DNA of 64,000 nt from positions 26,006,210-26,070,209 of the forward strand of contig JABAKD010000002.1 of NCBI GenBank assembly GCA_012845835.1, written 5' to 3'. Positions 21,659 to 33,600 of this stretch are shown in pieces (within the stretch, counting starts at the first letter, position 1; each line of letters opens with the position of its first letter). The notes beneath the pieces are model-generated. The model searched no databases, had not been told where the DNA came from, and saw nothing but the letters and a program-made list of their open reading frames with translations. The translations under genes and the position numbers were made by a program. Source of the DNA: Undaria pinnatifida (Eukaryota; Sar; Phaeophyceae; Laminariales; Alariaceae).

Positions 21659-24600
21659 CTCCATATCCTCGTTGAGCTTGACCAGTTCCGCCTCCCAGTG
21701 CAGGCGCAACACGTCCGCCACCCCCGCCATGTCGGGAACCGCAAGCTGCAGGGATCGGCGACGGTAGGCACAGCGGCATACAGGAGCGTCAGTCGTTTAC
21801 AAGAGTATCCAGCAACCCACGGCAGCACCAGAGGGGTGCCCTCCTCGCACACCTTCCCTCGGGGTGACACGACACAGCCGCGGCCGCAAGACGGCGTCAA
21901 ATTATCCTGTGCAATGCGGGCGGTCAAATCAGCAGCACGCTCCTGATGGGCGAGCTGCAGCGTGGCTACCGGACAATACCATCTACGTATTTACCACTGG
22001 AAACCTGCTTTTTTTTGCAGATTACATGGGCTTATTGTAGGCAATGTTTTTTCGGGTTCCAAGAGGGGTTGAGTGAGGAGATGGAGCACAAGAAACAAAT
22101 AGCTGCACACCCACCGCAGCATTCCTCAACGTTTCCTACGTTGCCACAGACGTCCATGTCCACCATGTTGGCGGTGTGGTGGTGGCAGATAGGGCAGAGG
22201 AGCTAACACACCGACCGCGCTTACAGCTCGCGCCATCCATCACAATCTACAATTCCAGAGGGCCTTCCTACCCCTCCCCCTCCAAACCTCGCCCTCTCCT
22301 CGAGTCTTGAGTCTTTTGCTACTAGGCCTGCACTTATTTGAAATCTCAATCCGGACGGAAACATATAAGGACCGCTTGGATATTCACATTCACACTCCAA
22401 CGGTCCTCACGTTTCCGTTCAGAGTGACAACTCTTTGTTTCGATGGTTTTTAGTTGCGGGCAATGCCACGATGGAGGGTGGGGGTACTGCCAGGCTCAGA
22501 CAGTTACGACTGCCGGGGACCCTCCTCATCTGAGGCAACCTCCCATACATCCTCTGGAATCTCATTTTTGGTAGCTGAGGAACTTTACCACAAGATCTGG
22601 CGCGTGCTACGACGCTACGACCGAGATAGCACTTTTCGGCAAAAACGATTTTCGAAGGAATGACGGGGCTCCTTGACCCAAAATCGTTGGAGTCTGACAT
22701 TCTTGCTTTGCAATACGTATGACGTTTTTGTACACCTAGGCCATGAGTTTGGTCCTCGGGTTGCACTTGTCAGTTTTACTTGAAATAACTTTTTTCTCGG
22801 AAGACATTTTTTTTTTTTTTTTGTAAGACACATCTACTTTCCAGCTTCTGGACAAGCCATGGTCACAGGTGTCATCCCTTCTTCCCCCCGGTTCTTGCCT
22901 TTATCGCGCATAGGGTTCAGCAATCCCACTACTCGTCGATTTTCATCGAGTGACGCTAACTCACGCTCTCGCCCTTTCCTCAAGTCAATTTGTGCACAAG
23001 AAAAAGTCCCCACGAATTTATACGAGTATGCATTCGGGGGAATTCGAACTCACGAAATTGACCTATACCAGGCTCGAGGATAACCTGATACGCAACCGGG
23101 GCGACCGGCATAGACCTCCTCAAGTAAGTAAGGAGCCTTGAAAAAAAAAATGCAAAAATTCTGCAGTAAGCATGTGCCATCGCTGGAATCTCCTTCGTGT
23201 TTTTCCAACAGTCTTACAAGCGAAACTCAAGTCAAGTCTCCGAATTTTGACGATGCCAAAAAAAAAAAGGACCCCTTTCGAGTTTTCTGAAAGAGTCCGC
23301 AGACCGGCAATACACACAACTTGATCACTGTCACAAAACATCCTGCTGCGCGAGTTCCTAGCGAGCGCGAAGTCGTTCTGCGGTAGCTCCTCAATTTTTT
23401 CTTCCACGAAATCGGCCGGTTTTGAAACCATTTCCCGGCTGTATCTTCCGAAACACGTTGTCCCTTGCCACCCCGATGTCACCTTTTTGATAGTCCTTTG
23501 CAAACAAGAAAAATATATTACGACAGCATCCTTCCTCGTGTCGAGGAGCGAGCCATGAAATATTCGTTAAACAAAATCGCTCGTTTTTGGGGGGGGGCTG
23601 TAGTATAATCAATCCGCGATACTACATTTCGAAGGCATCCCACGGTAAGGGTCGCACTTTTTGGGGCCAAGCGTTTCTGACCGATCTGACCGATTTGACC
23701 GATCTGACCGATCTGACCGGTTGACCTCCTAAAGTGTGGACCTATCGGTTAGTACGACAATTGTACGAGTGTACGTGCTTCAGGACTACTAGCGCACGTA
23801 AATGCCCGTCCGGTTGTTAGCGCGAACGCATGCCTTCGAAAGTCATGTTTCGGGTGAAGTATATCGAGCTCCTCATTTTCGGAGTTCAGAAATTTCTTGG
23901 AATATGCTGCACCCCTACCTAGCGCGGAATGACTCTTCGTCCGCTGTACTACAAGTCAACTGCTGTGGCGATTATCTTGCCTTGGTAGCATCGAGGAAGT
24001 TTTTTCTGACGCTCCTGGCCATCCGCTTCGAAGACTCTTCGAAGTCAGGCGCCCCCCCTAGAACGCACGAGAACGCCTCCTCGAACTCTTCCTGAAAGTG
24101 ACCCCTGGTATATTTTTAGTCGTTTTCGCGTGAACGCAGCAGGTGCCAACAAGTAAAACAGCAAATGTTAGATAAGGGAGGGGGGAGTTTTCTACAATTA
24201 TTTTCCTACCTTCGAAAGGATACGACATGGTGCGGCAGCAAAGATCGAGAGGGGAGCAGGGGAAAAGAGAAGAGAAAAAACGAACAAAATAGTGAGGAGA
24301 GGGCGGAGAACAAAAGCGACCAACAAATAAAACGAAAACACACATCAAAGCCTGCGGTAAACAAGCCTCTTGCGCCCCCCACACCCATGACCGAAGCGTC
24401 AAAACGTGGCCGTGAAGGGAGGGCAGGTAACACTGGGGCTGGCCAGGCCAGGCCTGGTCTGGCCGACCAAGGATGAAACCGACAAACAGGCACCCAGCGT
24501 GATGACGACGACGCTCTTCACCGTATTCAAGGCATACTAGAACCAATCGACTCGCGCGTCCGATTCGCTCAACCACCAAAGCGCACGCACGACCCTAGAG

Positions 24601-27600
24601 ACCCACCTAAGGTGGCGCACGTGCGCCCTAAACGCCGGCTCCAGCTCCCTCGCGACGGAAGCAATCAACCACTCGCGCTTCTCCTTGAGCGCCGCCGGCG
24701 AGGCATCGATCGGGGGCTGCGACGGAACGGCGAGCGCGGGGGGGGGGGGGGGGGGGGCAGACGAGAAAAACAACATCATCGAGGGGCGGCAATCTGCCAA
24801 ATAAAGCTTTCTAGGGTGTGTTGCCCCTTTCAGAACCGGGTCTACATTTTTAGTGAAAAGGGCTTTAAATTAGTACGAGGTCTTTTTTGCAGCTCTAAAA
24901 TGGCCAAGTAGGGTGCGTACCCGGCGGTACCCGAGAGCCAAACCCGGATACCCTGGTAGGTTGATTCGTACCCGGGTAGATACCCGGATACATCGAGAGT
25001 TTCATACCTTGCTAAACACGCCCTTGAAAGGTTTAGAGCTTTCTGTACGGCGACAAGCGGTCGAGCGGGTCGGAGCTGGGGCGGCACGTCCGGAGGAACG
25101 GTGGGGTCGGCCGGCGACTGCCAGAACGAAACCAACTACAACAGCGAAACCAACTAAAAATAAAGAGGTTTCCTTCCGACTCGGGGGACGTCGTTTTTTT
25201 TCACCTCCTCTCCTATTAGTAGACAGTGGGGGGGAGGGGGGGGAGGGGGGATCCCTTTACAAGAGACAACCGCCGACAACATCAGGGCACTGTGCCCGTC
25301 TTGACAGCCTCGGGAAACTATCCCCCCAGATCGCGATCGCCGCCAGACAAAAAGGCGCGCGCGCCCAAACGCCTTCGAACATGGCGGTGGGGGCATCAGC
25401 CAATCAATCGGCAACAATAACGACGACAACAAACGGCTCCTGCCATGCACCCCAACCTCCGCGCTTCTCCCATCCACAATCCCCTCCTAGATTCTGCCGC
25501 GCACTCCCCACCCCCATGGCTTCTGCAGTGCATCCCCCCCCCGACAGCCGGGCGGCAAGGATCAATAGAGCAGCAGACAGCAGTGCTCCGCCCTCACCTG
25601 CGATCTTGAAGCTTTTGCGTGGTACGACAGTAGAGCCCCGTCCACGATGCCTGGGACACCAACACATAGGACACCAGCACAGCGAAAGCGGGGACGGGGA
25701 TTGGAACGAACGACCACCGAAAAAGGGGGGAACGCAAGCCTTTTCATGATGCTTTCTCTTTGCCGTCCATCATAAAAAATAAGTTCTCAATTTTCCATTC
25801 AGGGGTACTCCGCAGGCGGTACGCGCGCAGGCAAGCGGATTTGCCTTTGCCCCTGGTAGTCGTTCTGCCGCACGGTTGTTTGAGCACACACACAAATTAC
25901 ACAACACACCACCACGTGCTGCCGTTGCTACGGCAGCCGGAGGGCGCGCCAGCTAGCGCTGTGTCGTGAATGCAAGAGAGATAAATGGACACAACTTATA
26001 TGAAAATACATGGAAGTACGGTGAGCTAAAGATGTGTTGTTACCCATCCGCCGGAGGAAAACAAAAACAAAAAACATCAACACAGCCACCCTCTCAGGTC
26101 CGACACTCCATCGGCACCTCCTTCCCTAGCATCAACACTCGACATCCGGATAATGAACACCTACGCCTTGACCTCTTCTACCCCCCTCTCCCTCGCCGCC
26201 TTCCTACCTCGTAGCTTGCAACCACAGAGCTCGTATTTCCATATTAATAGGGGGAACAATCTGCACGGACCTTGGATGAGCTGGACATCGATAGGTAGAA
26301 ACCAGAAATCACGGTACATGTGAAGAACACACCCACTCCGACACCTGGCTATGGAATCGCGGTTTAACGTGAAGAACACAACCACCCCTACACCTGGCTA
26401 CGTTAAAGGTACACCATTGTTTTCCCCGAGGCTCCTAACGTATTGAGGAGCCCTTTGCCTTCTGAGGCTCGAAACCTATTGAGAAGCCCCGTGCCTTCCG
26501 AGTAACCTTTTGAGCTCTCTTTTTTTCCGAGGCTCTTAACCTATTGGGGAGCTCTTTTGCCTTCTGAGGTTCTTAACGTATTGAGGAGCCCTTTGCCTTC
26601 TGAGGCTCCCAAGGTATTGAGGAGCTCTTTGCCTTCTGAGGCAAAACCTTGTTTTGTAAGTAAAACTGAAAGCGCAATCCGATTACCAAACCCATGAACA
26701 AGGTACAAGAACAGTTTTCGAAACGAGAATGACACTCCGACGATGTTGGGTTGACACTTTCACTACTTATCACTATATAAATACGTATCCCATACTATTT
26801 CCAAGTAGGCTGTCTGCAAAAAGGCAGGGGCAGTTCAAAAGGGGTTAAAGAGCCCCGTCATTCGGAAAGTATGCTTGCCCAAAAGTGCTACCGCTGTCGT
26901 AGATAGCATGCGTCCCCTTACCCATAAAACGCCTCTGCCACCCTGGTTCCCACCCTTTCTCCACACAACCCACAACCAGCCCGTCGGCAACGCCAAGATT
27001 GTCACGCCGCAGGCGCTATATCCACTCACCCTTCGCGTCTGATCCGAACTGCAGCAGCGGCATCGCCCCCGATGTTGCCTCCTCGACGTCTGCCAGCAGC
27101 CGGGCGCACTTCGGCCGGACCTCCAACAGGCACGACTCGGCGAGCGCCGCGGCCGCAACGGTTCCCTCTTGCTCACTGCGGCGAGGAGCCTACCCAGCAA
27201 ATAAAAACAGTGGAGCATGCAACAGCAGAAAAGGATAAAGTAAAACAACGACAATCCATATGCAATCAAAACATCAACAGCACAACGCGTAACAATCAAT
27301 GACAAGCATGATCGACATTAAAAAAACAGCATACCAGGAAGGCATCAACAATACCAACAACAATACCGCTAACAGCAACAACACCAACAACAACATCACC
27401 GCCAATACCACCACTAACATTAACACCAAAACCACCACCAACGCCAACACCAATACCGACACCAGTAACACCAACACCATTACCGCCACTACTGCCACCA
27501 TCACCGCCGCCAACACCACCAACGCTATCACCAACATCAACATCAACACCAAACACCACCAACACCACCCCCATCGCTTTTCACCGCGCGTCTTCCTCAC

Positions 27601-30600
27601 CTCGGAAAGACGTTCGTTAGTGCTCGCCGACGACCAGATCCCTTCCAGCCGTTGCCGCAGCATTGACAGAGGCACCGCCGCCTGTCGCCCCTCTCCCCCG
27701 GCCCCAGCTTCGACGCGCTGCCCGTCCCTCGCCACCCCTTCCCGCCGCTGAGATTTCGAGAAAACGAAGCCTTCCGTGAAGAACAAGAACATCGCCCGGG
27801 CGAAGCAGGGAGTTACAAATAGAGGTGATCGGGGACGGGGGGGCTACCGGAGACGGGGGTGAGGATAAAGCGAAATACCGCGGAACAAGTCCCCCGTAAC
27901 AGGGAGTTACAAATAGAGGCGACGGAGGCGGTCGGAGACGGGGAACGGGAGGGTGGCGTGAAAAGACTGCGGACCAAGTCTACGATTCTAACTACTGATG
28001 TTGTGACACTTGAAGCAGTAGACCATTAATAGTTCTGCGCGAGCGGTGTCGAGACAAAAAAACTGTCGCGGAAGGAGCGACCACAAGGAGGAGAATGAGC
28101 CGATCGGTCTGCCCAAACAAGTAACACCACCCACGCGCGCGTCCTCGGCGTGCTCTGTTCGGAGATCGACGAAGCAACAGCAGCAGCAGGGGCGCCCCCG
28201 GATTTGGCCAGGCCCGGCTAGGTAGGGTGGGGTGGGGTGGGGTGGGGATTGGTCTTGCGGGAAAAAAGAGCGCCCGCGATTCGGCCACGCCCGGCTCGGC
28301 GGGCTGGGGGGGGATGGGGGGGGGGGGCGTTGATGTCGCAGGAGAGAAGAGGGGAAAAAAACAAAAACAAAAAACTAAAACAACAAGATGTCTTTCTTAT
28401 TGGCTGTCATGCTTCTTGAAAAAGCAAAGAAGCAGGGCTTGTCATAGGCCGATAGTCCGGGCCAACATTAAGACTATGATTGTCCGGGCCAGGCCGGGCC
28501 TACACTTTCGAAAAATTGATGGGCCGGCCCGGGCCGGCCCGGGCCGTGAGAATGAAACGCGATGGGCCGGGCCGGGCCGGGCCGCGGCCCAGCATCCAAG
28601 ATTTTGACGGAGCGGGCCGGGCCGCGGCCCATAATCTAAAAAATTGATAGGCCGGGCCGGGCCGCCGCCCATCATCTCGAAATCTGATGGACCGGGCCGG
28701 TCCGCGGTCAATAAGGTGTGGGCATTTACATGGTTCGCCCCCCCCACCCCATGACGCGGCCCACGTGTTTTCACGAGTGGCCCGGGCCACGGCCCATGAA
28801 ATGTGGTGTGCTGCTGCTACTATTAATTTTAAGAAAGCAATACAGCGTCCACCCTGCCCACGAGGCGGCCCACGTGTTTTCACGGGCCGGCGCGGGCCGC
28901 GGTCCACGAGATGTGCAGAATGGGACACACCCAGCAGTAACATGGTAATGAACCAACACGCAGCCCGAGTGCGATCTGTGTCGAGGATAGGGGTTTTAGA
29001 CTACCACCTATCGAGGCAATGTTCAGTAGCATTGATTGGTTCATTGCTGTACTCGTAGTCGTGGCAGAGCTAGAAATAAACATACGAGTTGAACCGGAAC
29101 TTTCTCAGGGGATGTGTTCAAGAAAATCGGCGGGACTACCACCTGTTCGACTACTGCTATGTATTGTTCGAGAAGATCGTATCGTACCAGGTGGTCCAGT
29201 TTTCGGGGTCAGAGGCTTCTGGAAGGAGTAGTGCTCTGGACGTTGAGACGGACGACGTGGGTGGCCCCACCCTCATCACTCTTCTCTCATCCTTCTATCC
29301 TGCCTCGTCAATTTTCAGAATCCCTTAACCTATGGACACAACAGTCTATTGTTGCCAAGTTTTTTTTTCTTGGCCGAAAGCACCCTTTAAAACATCAATA
29401 TCTCTCTGCCTCGTGCATCTTGAACGCTCCTCCGGTGAGCTCAATTGCTGCCAGCGCCGGCCTCTGCGACCACGCCTGATCGTATCATCACAAATGCCAA
29501 TAGGTTAAGAGCCATCGTCTACAGCGCGGCGCGCATATCAGGAGTCTTCGAGGAGACGTCTTCGACGGCAAGCAGTAATCTGTCGCATTGCAGCAACGGG
29601 ACTACCATCAATCACGGGACTGTCAACTTTGGAGTTTGAAAAAGTGAGTCGAGTCAGGATTTTCGACAGTGGCTTGGATTTAGATTGATAATCTAGATTC
29701 AAGATACTAAACACTGGTGGCCGAGTCCGTCTCGGTCGTGTACTGCTGTCAAAAAGGATAGCATCGTATCTACGCGCCGACATCGATATCGGGGCATCGC
29801 ATTTTTCGTTTGCTTTTCTTGCACGGGTTGAGAATAGTGCGGCGTAATTTTTAGTACTTCTTGAGGCATCGCAGATTGCATTGCGTCCGCTTGAGCCTGC
29901 ACTAGCTGCAGCATCGACCGCATAGTTAGTGCACGTCAGTCATTCCAACACGGGTCGTGAAAGGACTCGAGACGTTCAGTTGAGCCTGCACAAGCTGCCG
30001 CATCGACGGCACAGGAAGTGCACGCCAGTCTTTCAAACACGGGTCGTGAAATGACTCGAGACGTTCAGTTGCGCCTGCCCCAGCTGTAGCATCGACGGCA
30101 CACGCAGAGTGCGGCAGTCATTGGAACACGGGTCGAGAACGGACTCGAGGCGTTCAGTTGAGCCTGCACCAGCCGCAGCATCGACGGCACAGGTAGTGCA
30201 CGCCACAGGACCGCGCTGCACCAGCTGCAGCAACGACAGCACAGGTAGTGCACGTCAGAGGACCGCGCTTCATCAGCTGTAGCATAGACCGCACAGATAG
30301 TGTACGTCAGTACAAGAGGGCACAGGCCGAGCTTCGCAAACTCTGGTCGTGTTTTTCTAGAAGCCTGCATGAGGATTGCAGCAAGACATTTACAAACCCT
30401 TTGCTACTGAGCGGGAGGATCCATCATCATGGACGGCACAACAAACAACTTTCACGTTGTCTTGAAACAAATATAAATAATTCGATGGCAAAAAGGCTGA
30501 CGACTTTCTTGAATGGAGCTCCAAGCTTCGTGCCAGTCTCAGCATCTACAACAGAGCCATCTTCAACATACAAGGGCAAGAGCGACCGTCGGAGACCGAT

Positions 30601-33600
30601 GACAGTCAGGCCACGGCCCGTGCGGCGTGGGGTGCCGCCAACCAGGGGCTATTCAGCATACTGTTATTTTCGACGGGCGGCTCAGCCTTCCTCGTCGTAC
30701 GGCGATTCGTGAGCATGACACTCGAGGACGAAGCAGGACATGGACAGCAAGCGTGCGCTGCTCGAGAAGTTAAAAGGGAGTTCGCGCGAAGCGATTCACG
30801 CAGAGCGTTCCAGAACGAACGACACTTGAATGCGATCACAACAGGACCCGGACGAGTACCTTTACATCATGGATACCTGCCGTGACCGCCTTAACGCGTG
30901 CGACCCACCAGAGGGTCCAACAGATCGTCAGTATGAGGATATTTTACTGCAAGCTCTACCGCCCGAATACAAGGCCATTCGCCAAGTCCACCTAGAGAGA
31001 GGGGACTTCGGGCTTGCCGATATCCGGCGTATGATGGCGGCCATTTACGCGGATAACCCGGCCCGCTCACGTTCTGATTCATTCAGGGGTATCGCGGGAC
31101 ATGGTGCCGCCATACAGGCAATGACCCGCGATCGCAACATCACGTGCCACTTTTGTGGTCGTATTGGCCACTTCGTTGCCCTTGTGCAAATGTCTGATAA
31201 AAACCTTGGTGCCGTTGTGAGCGGACAAAGGACAATCTTTGGCGTCTCCGTGACCCAGGCAGCACATTTTTTTATGCTTCTGCCGTGGTTTGGTCCGGGA
31301 CGGAACCGCCGGTGAAACCTTCGTGGCAGGAGGCATCTTCCGACCGAGCGGTGCAGCGACGGTCACCTTCGTGCGTGTCGTTGTAGAACCGGGAGCAAGG
31401 ACTGCTGCTGTAGCATGGGAAGCCCTCGCCAAAAGATCAGTGGCGTTGTATTTGCTCTCTTCGGATGACAGATAGATATCAAGCAGGTAGGGTATTGCAG
31501 CAGCAGATGTTGTTGCAGTAGCAGGTAGGTGCTTGGTACTGCTGCTGTTGTTGGTACTGCCAGCAGGAGGAGGAAGTGGTCCACCAATCGAGATAGAAGC
31601 CATCGGACCCGGCCGTTAGTGGAGCATTGTGCGGATACGAGTGGGTATGTATGCCTCGTGGGTCGGATGCAGCTGGCCCACGGAACCCAGAAGGAAAAAT
31701 AAAACGAAAAACAAACACCGTAAAAATATTGAAAATACGCGTCAGCACACACGTTTGTGTACGGGCAGCACACGGGGCCGGCCCGTCAAATCCACGGGCC
31801 GGCCAGCAAAAATAGAGCCCGGGTCTCATGGGTCTCGCTGCCAATACCATGGGCCGGGCCGGACCGGGCCAAGACATTAAATTTGGTGGGCCGGGCCGGG
31901 CTGGGCCGTGAAATGTTGAAAAGAGATGGGTCGGGCCGGGCCGTGGCCCATCCGATCAAAAATGGATGGGCCGGGCCGGGCCGGGCCGGGCCGCGGCCCA
32001 CCAAATGAAAGTTTGATGTGCCGGGCTGGGCCGCGGCCCATTTTACGAACAATTGGTGAGCCGGGCCGGCCTACCAGCGCCGGCCCATGACAAGCCCTAC
32101 AAATAACCCAAGAGGGAAAGGCAAAGAGAGACCTTTCTGGTTGTTGCTCACCGTTGTGGTCAGGGTCGAGGAATTTTCGGCTGAGGCCCGCCGCCTTGGC
32201 CGCGAACTCGCGTCGTTGGTAGTTAGGATGCGGGAGCCCCACAGTCCTGAGGTCAAATATCTCGGACAAGCCAGCATCGCGCAAGCTGCGCGGGAGCGGC
32301 AAGTAGGGAGACGGGACCTGAGAGGCTTCTAGCAAGCGCTTCGATGCGACTAGTAATGTAAAAACAGAACTAAGTCAAGGGATACAAATATTAGCCTGAA
32401 TCTCCTCCACCCTTGGCGTTAGAAGAACAAATTACTAGAACCAAGCAAACATTTACTCGTTACTCGAACTCTTGAGTAAATAAGAGGTAACGAAGGCTTA
32501 CCGGGTGAGGGCGAGGGATCGGCAAAACGTCGAGCACGGGCTACGAGTACAAATAAATAACTTCGAGGCTCCCAAGAGAACAAAACGACAAAAAACGACG
32601 GAGGCGGACACAGTCACGCGCCTGTCTCGGGACATTGAACGGACGATTCTGAATAAGGCCTTGGCAGCGGCAACTCCCTTTCCCTCCTCTCTCTCTCCCC
32701 CCCCACAACGTCGGAGGTCCGGCTGTATCAGAAACACGGCTATGATTCTTTCTTGCCTGGGCGGTTTGTTCACGTCCCGCCACAGCGCTTCCATGTTCTC
32801 CCTCGCCGCGCTCTGCAGGGCCTCGAAATGCTCGTGTTCTTCCACGTCTCGGAGAACCACCATCAGCACCTATGTACGCAAAATATGTGGCAGGAAGGAT
32901 CGCAAAATGTACAGTACGGCCAGATGTTGCAGGATGGGCCGTGAAAGGTATGATCCGGTACGGCCAGGTCGTAGCGGGGAATTTAACGTACACCAGGTGC
33001 CTGAACACAGCTTTCGATCTGCGGCTACGCTTTGAAAACACGGGGTACGGTCAGGTCGGCTGGTAGGATACTGATGACTTTATACCAGGTGCCTTAGTAC
33101 AAGATTTTTGGCTTTGCGACCACGCGTTGCAAGCACAAGATATGCCGCTCCGTCCGGTGGCACGCGAAAGAGAACGCCATAAAAGCGTTACGCCAGCCTG
33201 GATGCTACGATCGAAGAGTGGCCGCGGCGAAGCAAAAAAGGCCTTTGCATCTGTCTTTGGCCAACCATGCCAATAACGTCACGAGTCGGACGTCTCTCGA
33301 TGCAGAAGGAAGCATGGGAAACAAAATATCGTCAAAGTTCAGGAGTCTTCAGCGACTGTATCAAGTTGGTTGTCCGACATCGCACTTCAGCCAAGCGGTG
33401 AAAACAATAGTTCCAACACAAACATCGGATGCCGTTCCACAACAGCGAAGAAGTGCGTCACGCCGCCGCCAAACAGGCAACGCAAGAAACAGCGAACACT
33501 CTTTCGCCCCTTCCCCCCAACCCACCCCGCGGCCGCGACCGCGGCCTTGACTACACGCACGCACGACACCAAGAAAGCACGCCCTCGGTCCCACCCTTTC

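Larger units (their letters stand above)
28433..32099. mobile_element. hAT-like DNA transposon, non-autonomous
   Basis: A 3,667-bp element in the large intron 27771-32151 of the RHD3/SEY1 gene. Its ends are inverted: CAGGGCTTGTCATAGGCC at 28433-28450 and GGCCCATGACAAGCCCTA at 32082-32099. It is flanked by CAAAGAAG (28425-28432) and CAAATAAC (32100-32107), a diverged 8-bp target-site duplication matching at six of eight bases. Both subterminal regions (28480-28720 and 31775-32085) are packed with GGCCGGGCCGCGGCCC-type repeats, as known for Ac-type hAT elements. No BED finger or hAT dimerisation domain is seen, so it depends on an enzyme supplied elsewhere or is dead. The interior holds an 89-bp tandem repeat and a Copia gag relic. 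Confidence 0.7.

Noticed and set aside
23120-23503. 127-codon minus-strand frame in the 2-kb GTPase intron
   Set aside because: It could be another GTPase exon, but it begins in repeat DNA, runs into a SINE and lacks splice sites that keep phase with neighbours.
27274-27792. 172-codon minus-strand frame with a long hydrophobic valine/leucine stretch
   Set aside because: Its first part is the real GTPase exon 27770-27601; the rest is an intron full of AAC/ACC repeats read through the donor GTGAGG.
31079-31603. 174-codon minus-strand frame inside the hAT-like element
   Set aside because: It overlaps the Copia gag relic on the opposite strand and has no family match; considered as a possible transposase piece but no hAT motif is present.
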